Assembly: GCF_900290235.1 (NCBI RefSeq)
Contig: NZ_OLMK01000025.1
Coordinates: 1-64,000, forward strand
DNA: 64,000 bases
Origin: Streptomyces sp. MA5143a
Lineage (GTDB): Bacteria; Actinomycetota; Actinomycetes; Streptomycetales; Streptomycetaceae
Direction: 5' to 3'
Part shown: piece after piece, positions 34,392 through 42,501 of the stretch
Layout of the letters: every line of letters starts with the position of its first letter
Position numbering within the stretch: position 1 is the stretch's first letter
Position numbers and translations under genes: made by a program
The notes under the pieces: generated by a model
The model's input: the letters and a program-made list of their open reading frames with translations, nothing else
Databases searched by the model: none
Told to the model about the DNA's origin: nothing

Positions 34392-35903
34392 ATGCGGGGG
34401 GAAGCACGGTGGGCCGTCCAGCGGGGTGTGCGGCGGCGGTGGGAGCGCGGGAGGGCAGTGGCCGCGGCCAGGCCCCTGGTCCTGGACATCGGGCTCGCCC
34501 TGCTGGTCCAGGCGGCGATGACGATGCCGTTCGTGGTGCCGCGCCCGCCCGAGCTGGAGCCGGCGAGCTGGCCGGCGTACGGGCTGACCACGCTCACCGT
34601 GCTCCCGCTGGTGTGGCGGCGGCGCGCTCCCTTCGCCGTCCTGCTGGCCGTCCTCGCGACGAGCGCCCTGTACCGGCTGACCCTGGACGGCCCCGGCCAA
34701 CCGCTGCCGTACACCGGGCTGGTGATCGTCCACACGGTCGCCGCGCAGTCGTCGGCGCTCAAACGGCTGGCCACCGGGCATCTGCTGCTGGTCGCCGTTC
34801 CGGTCGGGGTGTGGCTCAACTCCCGCTCCCTGCGCGAACTCACCTTCTCGTTCTTCGTGTTCGCGGCGGCCTATGTCTTCGGCAGGCTGACCGACGCCCG
34901 TCGGCGCGACCGACGTGTCGAGGCCGAGCGGGCCGCGGCACGCGAACGCGCCCGTATCGCCCGCGAGATGCACGACATCCTCTCCCACGCGGTGAGCCTG
35001 ATGATCGTCCAGGCGGAGGCCGGGCCCGTGGCGGTACGGACGGCACCGGAGCGCGCCGAGGCCGCGTTCGACGCCATCTCCGCGACCGGGCGCGACGCCA
35101 TGGTCCAACTCCGGCAGATGCTGGGCGTGTTGCGCCAGGGAGACGAGCCCGGCGGGGCGTCGCCCCGCGAGCCGCAGCCCGGCCTCGACGAGCTACCGGC
35201 CCTCCTCGACCGGATCCGGGCCGGCGGACTCCGCGTCGAGTACGGCACGCGCGGGCGGAAGCGGCCCCTGCCGGAGGCGACGGCGGCGACCGTCTTCCGG
35301 ATCGTCCAGGAGGCCCTCACGAACACGGTCCGGCACGCGGCGGCCCGTACGGTGACCGTACGACTCACCTACGGGGAACGGGACTTGGACATCGAAGTGA
35401 CGGACGACGGCCGGGGCCCGCGGATCGCCCCCGGCGGCCGACAGGGACGGGCGTACGGCGGCGTGGAGACCGGGGCCGGTGGTGGACGGGGGCCGGGGTA
35501 CGGCCGTGTCGAGACTGGGTCCGGCGACGGGCAGGTACCGGGGCAGAGCCGCGTGGAGACCGGGTCCCACGGCGGGCGCGAACCGGGGCAGAGCCACGTG
35601 GAGACCGAGGTCGGCGACAGGCGCGAACCGGGGCAGAGCCGCGTGGAGACCGGGTCCGGGAGTGGACAGGGACGGGGGTACGGCCGCGTGGAGACCGGGG
35701 CCGGTGGTGGACAGGGACGAGGGCAGAACCGGGTGGTGGCGGGGGCCGGTGGTGGGCACGGGCTCGTCGGGATCCGGGAGCGGGCGGCGGCGCACGGCGG
35801 TACGGCGGAGGCCGGACCGGGGCCCGGCGGCCGGGGGTTCCGGGTGCGGGTCCGGGTCCCCTTGGTCCCGGCCGCGGAGCCTGCGGCGAGGGTCGCGCGA
35901 TGA
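34392..35903 (+). CDS. NarL-type sensor histidine kinase with repeat-expanded ATPase domain
   Basis: A 503-residue kinase starting at ATG 34392 after GGGGGGAA. About five membrane spans fill residues ~25-170. The HisKA_3 domain carries the phosphorylation site in REMHDILSHAVSLM. The HATPase has QEALTNTVRHA (N-box), VTDDGRGP (G1) and GHGLVGIRERAAAHGG (G2). Between G1 and G2, instead of a short lid, ~105 residues form a 15-residue repeat (xPGQSRVETGSGGGR), encoded at 35446-35760. It overlaps its response regulator gene by four bases. Signal unknown. Confidence 0.9.
   Translation: MRGEARWAVQRGVRRRWERGRAVAAARPLVLDIGLALLVQAAMTMPFVVPRPPELEPASWPAYGLTTLTVLPLVWRRRAPFAVLLAVLATSALYRLTLDGPGQPLPYTGLVIVHTVAAQSSALKRLATGHLLLVAVPVGVWLNSRSLRELTFSFFVFAAAYVFGRLTDARRRDRRVEAERAAARERARIAREMHDILSHAVSLMIVQAEAGPVAVRTAPERAEAAFDAISATGRDAMVQLRQMLGVLRQGDEPGGASPREPQPGLDELPALLDRIRAGGLRVEYGTRGRKRPLPEATAATVFRIVQEALTNTVRHAAARTVTVRLTYGERDLDIEVTDDGRGPRIAPGGRQGRAYGGVETGAGGGRGPGYGRVETGSGDGQVPGQSRVETGSHGGREPGQSHVETEVGDRREPGQSRVETGSGSGQGRGYGRVETGAGGGQGRGQNRVVAGAGGGHGLVGIRERAAAHGGTAEAGPGPGGRGFRVRVRVPLVPAAEPAARVAR
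35446..35760 (+). repeat. 45-bp in-frame tandem repeats inside the kinase gene
   Basis: Seven imperfect 45-bp units encode 15-residue repeats with core (Y/Q)(G/S)RVETGxGGG. The last unit runs into the canonical G2 motif GHGLVGIRER, so the array may have grown from the normal sequence by duplication of this segment. Confidence 0.9.
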
Positions 35904-36727
35904 CGATCCGGGTGGTCGTGGCCGACGACCAGGAGCTGGTGCGCAGCGGGTTCGCGATGATCCTCGACGCCCAGCCGGACATCGAGGTGGTCGCCGAGGC
36001 AGGGGACGGCGCCGAGGCCGTCGAGGCGGTACGCCGGCACGCACCCGACGTGGCACTGCTCGACATCCGCATGCCCCGCCTGGACGGCATCGAGGCGTGC
36101 CGGGCGATCAGCGGACTCGACGGGGACGGCCCCGCGGCCGCGTCCCGCGCGGTCGGCCCGGACGGCCCGGCGGGAGCGGACGGCCCGGCGGGAGCGGACC
36201 ACCCGGACGGCCCTTCCGCCGCGTCCCGCCCGGACCGCCCGCGCCCCCGCTGCCGGACGGTCATGCTGACGACCTTCGACTCCGACGAGTACGTGTACGA
36301 GGCGCTGCACGCGGGGGCGAGCGGGTTCCTGTTGAAGGACGTCCGCCGGGACGACCTGGCGCACGCCGTGCGGGTGGTGGCGCGGGGCGACTCGCTGCTC
36401 GCGCCGTCCGTGGCCCGGCGTCTGGTGGAGCAGTACACGCGGCCCGCCGCATCCCGGTCCCGGCGCCCCGACCCCCGGCTGGAGGCGCTGACCGGACGGG
36501 AGCGGCAGACCCTGCTGCTGCTCGCGCGCGGTCTGTCGAACGCGGAGATCGCCGCCGAGCTGGTCGTCAGCGACCACACGGTCAAGACGCACGTCGGCAA
36601 CGTCCTCGCCAAGCTGGGGCTGCGGGACCGTATCCAGGCGGTCATCTGCGCGTACGAGACGGGCCTCGTCACAGCGGGCGACACGGCGCCCGGACTCTTC
36701 GGGACTCCCCCGCCCGGGGGACCGTAG
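35900..36727 (+). CDS. NarL/FixJ-family response regulator with an insertion in the receiver
   Basis: A 275-residue regulator, ~55 longer than usual. The receiver begins TIRVVVADDQELVRSGF; the phospho-Asp is in VALLDIRMPRLDG. After AISGLD there is a ~40-residue Gly/Pro/Ala-rich insertion (GPDGPAGADGPAGADHPDG) before TVMLTTFDSDEYV, where beta4 continues. The LuxR HTH is LTGRERQTLLLLARGLSNAEIA ... DHTVKTHVGNVLAKL. Its ATG overlaps the kinase stop. The insertion sits on the alpha3-beta4 loop and may not break phosphorylation. Target genes unknown. Confidence 0.92.
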   Translation: MTIRVVVADDQELVRSGFAMILDAQPDIEVVAEAGDGAEAVEAVRRHAPDVALLDIRMPRLDGIEACRAISGLDGDGPAAASRAVGPDGPAGADGPAGADHPDGPSAASRPDRPRPRCRTVMLTTFDSDEYVYEALHAGASGFLLKDVRRDDLAHAVRVVARGDSLLAPSVARRLVEQYTRPAASRSRRPDPRLEALTGRERQTLLLLARGLSNAEIAAELVVSDHTVKTHVGNVLAKLGLRDRIQAVICAYETGLVTAGDTAPGLFGTPPPGGP

Positions 36728-36766
36728 GGCGGGGTTCCTCCCCCGCGTCGGCGAGGAACCCGCCCC
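36727..36766 (+). terminator. Terminator after the two-component pair
   Basis: GGGCGGGGTTCCTC (36727-36740) pairs with GAGGAACCCGCCCC (36753-36766) with one bulge. The hairpin touches the stop codon of the response regulator. Confidence 0.8.
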
Positions 36767-36871
36767 GCGAAGACCGCCTGTGCGGGCGATCCCCGGTAAG
36801 CCGCTGGTCAGCAGGATGGAGCCGTCTTGAACCACGGCTCACAACCACGGCTCACACCCACGGAGTTGACC

Positions 36872-38182
36872 ATGAGGAACCCGCGCAGGACCGCCCTCCG
36901 CGCCGTCCTGGCCACGGCACTCGTCCTCGGCGTCACGGCGGGCCCGTCGGCCCTGCCCGCCCTCGCCTCCACCACGGGCCCGGCGCGGCCCGCGCCCGTT
37001 CTCGCCCCCACGACCGCTCCCGCCTCCACCCCCGCGCCCGCACTCACCGGGGCCTCGTCCGACCCCGCCCTCGCCCGCCGCCTCTCCACCGCCCTCGCCG
37101 GGCTTCCCTCCGCCGACGCGACGGCCGCGCTCGTGCGGGTCGGCGGGCGCGAAGGGGTTTGGCGGGGCAGTTCCGGGGTGCACGACCTGGTCAGTGGCCG
37201 GCCGGCGGATCCGGGCGCCCGGTTCCGCGCCGGTTCCGTGACCAAGGTGTTCACGGCGGCGGTCGTCCTCCAACTGGCCGGAGAGGGCCGGATCGACCTG
37301 GACGCCGGTGCCCGCTCGTATCTGCCGGAGCTGATCCCGGCGTCGTACGGGGGCGTGACGGTACGGCAGTTGCTGAACCACACGCACGGCATCCCGGCCC
37401 CCGACATCCCCGGCACGACGGTGGAGGAGTGGTACGCAGACCGCTTCCGGATCCACGACCCGCGGGACCTGGTCCGGTCGGCGACGGCGAAGCGGAGGGA
37501 GTTCGAGCCGGGTGAGCACCAGCACTACCTCAACATCGGCTACACGATCGCCGGTCTGCTGATCGAGCGGGTCACGGGCGACACGTACGAGCACCAGGTC
37601 GGCGTGCGCGTGCTGAAGCCGCTCGGGCTGCGGGACACGTCTTTCCCCGGGACGGACCCCCGGATCGCCGGCCGCCACAACCACGGCTACCAGACCATGC
37701 GTCTGGACGACGGGACGACCGGGCTGCGGGACGTGTCCGTGTGGGGGACCACGGACGGCTGGGCGGCCGGTGACCTCATCTCGACCACGGCGGATCTGGA
37801 GCGGTTCACCAAGGCGCTGTTCCGGGGCCGGGTCGTACCCGAGGGCCCGCTCCTGGACGAGATGTTCACCCTGCCGAAGGTGACGCACCTCAAGACCGGT
37901 GAGGACGCCGCCTACTCCGTCGGCCTGTCCATGAAGGTGCTCGGCGGCCGGGAGGTGTGGGGCAAGACGGGCGGCCGCTGGGGCTACAACGCGGCCGTCG
38001 CCTCCACCCGCGACGGCGCCCGCACCCTCGTCCACAGCGTCAACTCCACCGACGCGAAGGGCCAGGACATGAACAAGGTCGCGCAGAAGATCATGGTGGC
38101 GGCGTACGGGATGCCCGGGGGCACCGCGTCCGCCCGCCGAACTCCGTCCGCCGGCCCCGCCACCCGCGGGTTGGGGTCGTGA
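36872..38182 (+). CDS. Secreted serine hydrolase (class C beta-lactamase/DD-peptidase fold)
   Basis: A 436-residue exported protein. ATG 36872 opens a signal peptide (RRTALRAVLATALVLGVTAG, ending ALA), then a Pro/Ala/Thr linker. The penicillin-recognising motifs are SxxK in GSVTKVFTAAV, YxN in YLNIGYTIAGLLIE and KTG in VWGKTGGRWGYN. Such proteins are D-Ala-D-Ala carboxypeptidases, esterases or beta-lactamases; the sequence does not decide. It follows a two-component pair but has its own upstream region with a repeated CCACGGCTCACA. Confidence 0.88.
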   Translation: MRNPRRTALRAVLATALVLGVTAGPSALPALASTTGPARPAPVLAPTTAPASTPAPALTGASSDPALARRLSTALAGLPSADATAALVRVGGREGVWRGSSGVHDLVSGRPADPGARFRAGSVTKVFTAAVVLQLAGEGRIDLDAGARSYLPELIPASYGGVTVRQLLNHTHGIPAPDIPGTTVEEWYADRFRIHDPRDLVRSATAKRREFEPGEHQHYLNIGYTIAGLLIERVTGDTYEHQVGVRVLKPLGLRDTSFPGTDPRIAGRHNHGYQTMRLDDGTTGLRDVSVWGTTDGWAAGDLISTTADLERFTKALFRGRVVPEGPLLDEMFTLPKVTHLKTGEDAAYSVGLSMKVLGGREVWGKTGGRWGYNAAVASTRDGARTLVHSVNSTDAKGQDMNKVAQKIMVAAYGMPGGTASARRTPSAGPATRGLGS

Positions 38183-38267
38183 GCCTCGGGGCATGATCCA
38201 CGAGGCCGGCGGGCGCGGGGCGCGATCCGCAGGGGACAGGTCCGGGGACACAGGGGGAAGGCCGACG

Positions 38268-38810
38268 ATGAGCGCGACGGTGACGGCGGTCAGCAGCAAC
38301 GCCGAGTACTCGTTCACCAAGCCGAACCGGGACGGCGTCACGCTGCTCGCCGGGCTCGGGGTGGAGGGGGACGTCCACGCGGGGGTGACGGTCAAGCACC
38401 GCTCGCGGGTCGCGCAGGACCCCACCCAGCCGAACCTCCGTCAGGTGCACCTCATCCACGAGGAGCTGTTCGCCGAGGTCGCGGCGGAAGGCTTCGACGT
38501 GGCGCCCGGTGAGCTCGGCGAGAACATCACCACGCGCGGGATCGACCTGCTCGGCCTGCCGGTCGGCACTCTGCTGAAGGTGGGCGACGAGGCGGTGCTG
38601 GAGGTGACCGGGCTGCGCAACCCGTGCCTCCAGATCGACGCCTTCCGCAAGGGCCTGCTGAAGCAGGTCGTCGGCCGGGACGAGTCCGGCGGGCTCGTGC
38701 TCAAGGCCGGCATCATGAGCGTCGTACGGCAGGGCGGCGTGGTTCGCCCGGGTGACCCCATCGGGGTGGAGCTGCCGAGCGGCCCGCACCGCCCGCTGGA
38801 ACGGGTCTGA
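38268..38810 (+). CDS. MOSC-domain protein
   Basis: A 180-residue protein, almost entirely one MOSC domain (YiiM-like): VEGDVHAGVTVKHRS near the start, HLIHEELFAE, GELGENITTRGIDL and the conserved cysteine in LEVTGLRNPCLQIDAF. MOSC domains bind the molybdenum cofactor or reduce N-hydroxylated compounds. ATG 38268 has GGGGGAAG upstream. Not clearly tied to neighbours. Confidence 0.9.
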   Translation: MSATVTAVSSNAEYSFTKPNRDGVTLLAGLGVEGDVHAGVTVKHRSRVAQDPTQPNLRQVHLIHEELFAEVAAEGFDVAPGELGENITTRGIDLLGLPVGTLLKVGDEAVLEVTGLRNPCLQIDAFRKGLLKQVVGRDESGGLVLKAGIMSVVRQGGVVRPGDPIGVELPSGPHRPLERV

Positions 38811-38921
38811 CCCCGCTTCATCGCCTCTCCCCTCCGTCGCCGCGCCGACATCTTTACGCCAACTCCGTTCTCGTACACGCGGGTCGACCCGTAGTAAGCG
38901 GTGTCCGGCTACCCTTTCCCC

Positions 38922-40025
38922 ATGCGACTTTGTCGGCGCCATGACAAGTACACGGAGCTGCCGCGCGATCCGCGAGCCGACGAGTACCCGATGCCGGCCG
39001 TCCCGTACGGCTGGTACGCGGTGCTGCGCAGCCGGGAGCTGCCGCCGGGGAAGGTCGTCAGCCTGCACTACTTCGGGCGGGCGCTGATCGCGTTCCGCGG
39101 GCCGGACGGGCGGGCCGCCGTACGGGACGCCTACTGCCCGCACTACGGCGCGCACCTCGGCGTCGGCGGGAAGGTCGTGGGCGGCACGGTGGAGTGCCCC
39201 TTCCACGGCTGGCGGTTCGGCGCGGACGGGCGGTGCGTGGAGGCGCCGTTCGCGACGCGCACCCCGAAGGTCTCCCTCGGCGGCTTCCCGGTGCGCGAGC
39301 ACAGCGGCCTCGTCCTCGTGTACGTCGGGCCGGGCGAGCCCGCGTGGGAGGTGCCCAGGATCCCGGAGGCCGTGTCGCGGGAGTTCACCCGGCCCATCGA
39401 CGACACCTGCCGGGCGCGGATCCACATCCAGGAGATGCGCGAGAACATCGTCGACGAGTCCCACTTCCACTTCATCCACGGGCAGAGCGAGCCGCCCGTG
39501 CAGCAGTGGCGGGCGGACGGCCCGTTCGCCGAGGCACGGGGGTCGTTCAGCCGGCGGGTGCTCGGCCGGGACATCGACAACACCTTCGACGCGTTCATGT
39601 ACGGGCCGGGCGTGATGGTGGTCCGCACCCACGGCCCCGTGCTGTCGGTCACCGCCGTCGCGCTCACCACGCCCGTCGACGACCGTACGAGCGAGCTGCG
39701 GATGCTGTACCACCTGCGCGGCCCGGCCCGTTCCCCCCTGCTCTCCGCCCTGCTCTCCCCCCTCCTCAAGCTCGTCTTCCGCAGGGAGGCGCTGGGCGAG
39801 GTCCGCGAGGAGGTCCGCATCTGGGACCACAAGATCCACCAGCCGCGTCCGGTGCTGCTCCCGCACGAGAAGGGCATCAGGGCGATACGCCGCTGGTACG
39901 CCCAGTTCTATCCGCCGCGGGCGCCCGGCGAGGCCGCTCGGGGGCTGCCGAGCGCCGAATATCGGGCTGCGGGTGACGACCGGTCAGCTCTAGGCTCCGC
40001 CCCGGGGGCCGGCAAGGTGCCCTGA
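38922..40025 (+). CDS. Rieske-type non-haem iron oxygenase
   Basis: A 367-residue oxygenase component. The Rieske [2Fe-2S] ligands are CPH in YCPHYGAHLG and CPFH in ECPFHGWRFG (about residues 60-85). The mononuclear iron site is in ENIVDESHFHFIHGQ (two His, with Asp bridging). This order is that of ring-hydroxylating and steroid/terpenoid oxygenases such as KshA. The protein is cytosolic and needs a ferredoxin reductase; none is encoded nearby. ATG 38922 chosen; GTG 38901 possible. Substrate unknown. Confidence 0.88.
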   Translation: MRLCRRHDKYTELPRDPRADEYPMPAVPYGWYAVLRSRELPPGKVVSLHYFGRALIAFRGPDGRAAVRDAYCPHYGAHLGVGGKVVGGTVECPFHGWRFGADGRCVEAPFATRTPKVSLGGFPVREHSGLVLVYVGPGEPAWEVPRIPEAVSREFTRPIDDTCRARIHIQEMRENIVDESHFHFIHGQSEPPVQQWRADGPFAEARGSFSRRVLGRDIDNTFDAFMYGPGVMVVRTHGPVLSVTAVALTTPVDDRTSELRMLYHLRGPARSPLLSALLSPLLKLVFRREALGEVREEVRIWDHKIHQPRPVLLPHEKGIRAIRRWYAQFYPPRAPGEAARGLPSAEYRAAGDDRSALGSAPGAGKVP

Positions 40026-40059
40026 CGACGATCGGCCGGTGGATCGGAGATCACGGGGT

Positions 40060-40782
40060 ATGACCTGTCAGCTGTACGCGCTCTGCTTCGACGCGAGCCA
40101 CCCACGGGACCTCGCCGCGTTCTGGGCCGGGGTCCTCGGACGGCGGCTCTCCGACGACCCGCGGGACGGTGTCGCGGTCCTGCCCGCCGACGGACACGGG
40201 TTCCGCCTCGGCTTCCTCCCCGGCGACGAGCCCAAGACCGTCGCGAACCGGATCCACTTCGATCTGACGAGCACCTCACCGGAGAACATGCGGGAGACGG
40301 TGGACCGGGCGCTCCGGCTCGGCGGGCGGCACATCGACATCGGTCAGCGCCCCGAGGAGGGGCACGTGGTGCTCGCCGACCCCGACGGCAACGAATTCTG
40401 CGTCATCCCGCCCGGCAACGCCTTCCTCGCCGGCTGCGGCTTCCTCGGCGCGCTGGCCTGCGACGGTTCGCAGGCGGTCGGGTACTTCTGGAGCGCGGCG
40501 CTCCAGTGGCCGCTGGTCTGGGACCAGGACGAGGAGACCGCGATCCAGTCACCGCACGGCGGCCCCAAGATCACCTGGGGCGGCCCGCCGGTCGCCCCCA
40601 AACACGGCAGGAACCGCCTCCACTTCGACCTCGCCCCGCCCCCGGGCGGCGACCAGCGGGCGGAGGTCGACCACCTCCTCTCCCTCGGCGCGAAGCTCCT
40701 CGACCCGGCCCCCCACGGGGACGGCCGCATCACGATGCTCGACCCCGACGACAACGAGTTCTGCGTCCTGACGCCCCGCTAG
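40060..40782 (+). CDS. Two-domain VOC (glyoxalase-like) protein
   Basis: A 240-residue protein with two copies of a VOC module. The first runs from YALCFDASHPRDLAAFWAGVLG to LADPDGNEFCVIPP, the second from LGALACDGSQAVGYFWSAAL to MLDPDDNEFCVLTP. The repeated end DPDxNEFCV marks the duplication. ATG 40060 follows the Rieske gene by 34 bp, so they may share a transcript. No substrate can be assigned. Confidence 0.87.
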   Translation: MTCQLYALCFDASHPRDLAAFWAGVLGRRLSDDPRDGVAVLPADGHGFRLGFLPGDEPKTVANRIHFDLTSTSPENMRETVDRALRLGGRHIDIGQRPEEGHVVLADPDGNEFCVIPPGNAFLAGCGFLGALACDGSQAVGYFWSAALQWPLVWDQDEETAIQSPHGGPKITWGGPPVAPKHGRNRLHFDLAPPPGGDQRAEVDHLLSLGAKLLDPAPHGDGRITMLDPDDNEFCVLTPR

Positions 40783-40908
40783 GACGGCGGTTCCAGACCT
40801 GCTACGAGCCGCCCGGACCCCTCCGTGTCACATTTCCCGGCCCTGCTCCGTCGGGTCGGTGGAACACCATCGACGCTCCGTCGTGAGGCGGAAAGAGGGG
40901 AACGAGAC

Positions 40909-41313
40909 ATGGCTGTTCAGACGGCACCGGCGTACCGCGGGGCGGCGTTCGTGCGGATCGCGGTCGCACTCCAGACGCTGACGCTCTTCTTCCAGGCGTC
41001 CACCGCCGGGCTGCTGCTGACCTCGGCCCACGGCGAGCTGCTGCACGACGTGGGGGCCCGCGTGATGTACGGGGCCTCCATGCTCTACGTGCTGGCAGCG
41101 GTCCTCGCGTGGCGGCCGGGCGGCGCCTCCCCCCGGCCCGTCCTGTACGCCTCGGGGTTCCTGCTGCTCGCCTCCCTCCAGGTGGTCCTCGGCATCGCCC
41201 ACCTGCCGGCGCTGCACGTCCCCCTCGGCATCCTGATGTTCACCGGGAGCGTGCTGGTACTGCTGGGCACCCGGCCGGGCGGGGCGCCGGGCCGCCCCGG
41301 TACCGAAAAGTGA
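40909..41313 (+). CDS. Small four-helix membrane protein of unknown function
   Basis: A 134-residue protein starting at ATG 40909 after AGAGGGG. Four hydrophobic segments are visible: AFVRIAVALQTLTLFFQA, ARVMYGASMLYVLAAVLA, PVLYASGFLLLASLQVVLG and VPLGILMFTGSVLVLLGT. A His lies in the conserved-looking AHLPALHVPLGIL. Family not recognised. Confidence 0.75.
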   Translation: MAVQTAPAYRGAAFVRIAVALQTLTLFFQASTAGLLLTSAHGELLHDVGARVMYGASMLYVLAAVLAWRPGGASPRPVLYASGFLLLASLQVVLGIAHLPALHVPLGILMFTGSVLVLLGTRPGGAPGRPGTEK

Positions 41314-41368
41314 TCGCCTAACCTCGGACGTGGACGTCTGATGCGTGGGGTTCCGCGGTGAGGAGGCC

Positions 41369-42241
41369 ATGGTGCTCGGTAGAGGCACGCGTTTGCTCGC
41401 GGGTGGTCTGGGCGTGGCCTGCGTCGTGCTCGTCGGCCCCAGCGCGCCGGGCGGGGGCCTGTTCGGCGCCTCGGCCCCCGTGAAGGCCGTCCGGGACGTC
41501 GTCCCCGACCGGGTCATGACGTGGAACATCTGCAACCCGTGCGACACGAGCGACGTCGACCGGGCGGCGGAGATCGCCCGCTACGCGCCGCAGGTCATCG
41601 GCGTGCAGGAGGCGTGCGTACGGGACGTCGAGCGGATCCGGGACTACCTGGAGCACCTGCACGGGCTGGTCTACCACGTCGAGTACGGGCCGGTGCTGCG
41701 CAACTGGAACCGCTGCGGCGGGGTGCCCTGGGAGCCCGGCGGCTTCGGGCAGGCCATCCTCTCCGCGGCGCCCATGACCGACCCCGTCAAGAGGCTCTAC
41801 CCCGAGGGCGGCTCCGAGGAGCGCGGGTACCTGGCGGTCACCACCGCCGTGGACGGCAGGCCGGTCCGGGTGTTCAACACCCATCTCGCCCAGCGGAGTC
41901 AGGAGGCGGTCCGGGAGGGCCAGGTCGAGGTGCTGGCCGAGGCCGTCGCCCGGTACGACCGCGCGATCGTCATCGGCGACCTCAACGCCGTGCCGGACGC
42001 CCCCGAACTCGCCCCCCTGTGGGCGCTGGCCACGGACGCGGACCCCGGGTGCCGTCCCCCGGCCACCGGGGACTGCGAGGTGACCACCGACTGGCGGCTC
42101 AAGTTCGACTATGTGTTCCTGCGCGGCGTCGCCCCGCTGGAGCAGGGGGTGCACCGCACGCCGGTCTCGGACCACGACCTGGTGCACGCCGACGTCGACA
42201 CGGCCGGGGCGGCCGCCGGGGACACCCGGCCCGAGGGGTGA
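41369..42241 (+). CDS. Secreted endonuclease/exonuclease/phosphatase-family protein
   Basis: A 290-residue exported enzyme. ATG 41369 (GAGGAGG just upstream) opens a signal peptide GTRLLAGGLGVACVVLVG. The EEP fold is complete: MTWNIC, QVIGVQEACV (metal Glu), VRVFNTHL, VIGDLNAVPDAP and the terminal VSDHDLVHADV (His general base). Members are DNases, sphingomyelinases or inositol-phosphate phosphatases; being secreted it likely acts on extracellular DNA or phospho-esters. Four cysteines could form disulfides. Confidence 0.87.
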   Translation: MVLGRGTRLLAGGLGVACVVLVGPSAPGGGLFGASAPVKAVRDVVPDRVMTWNICNPCDTSDVDRAAEIARYAPQVIGVQEACVRDVERIRDYLEHLHGLVYHVEYGPVLRNWNRCGGVPWEPGGFGQAILSAAPMTDPVKRLYPEGGSEERGYLAVTTAVDGRPVRVFNTHLAQRSQEAVREGQVEVLAEAVARYDRAIVIGDLNAVPDAPELAPLWALATDADPGCRPPATGDCEVTTDWRLKFDYVFLRGVAPLEQGVHRTPVSDHDLVHADVDTAGAAAGDTRPEG

Positions 42242-42256
42242 GCCGGACGCACGGAC

Positions 42257-42311
42257 GGGAACACACGGGCGCCCGCCGGCCCCTGGGGGTCGACGGGCGC
42301 CGGTGTGTCCC
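42257..42311 (+). terminator. Terminator after the EEP gene
   Basis: GGGAACACACGGGCGCCCG (42257-42275) pairs, with one bulge and one mismatch, with CGGGCGCCGGTGTGTCCC (42294-42311). It lies 16 bp past the stop. Confidence 0.75.
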
Positions 42312-42501
42312 GTGCGGACGGTGTGCCCCGGTCACCGGTTCCGATCGCGGTAACTACCGCCGGGTAGCGGGGAGATCGAGTGGAATCTCGGCCACAGTGG
42401 CACCTCCCTCGCCTTTCTGCCCTCTCATCAGCTAGACATTGCCCCGACTCACCTTGACCAGTGGGCACTTGAGGGCAAGACCAGCACAGGGGGAAGGACA
42501 C

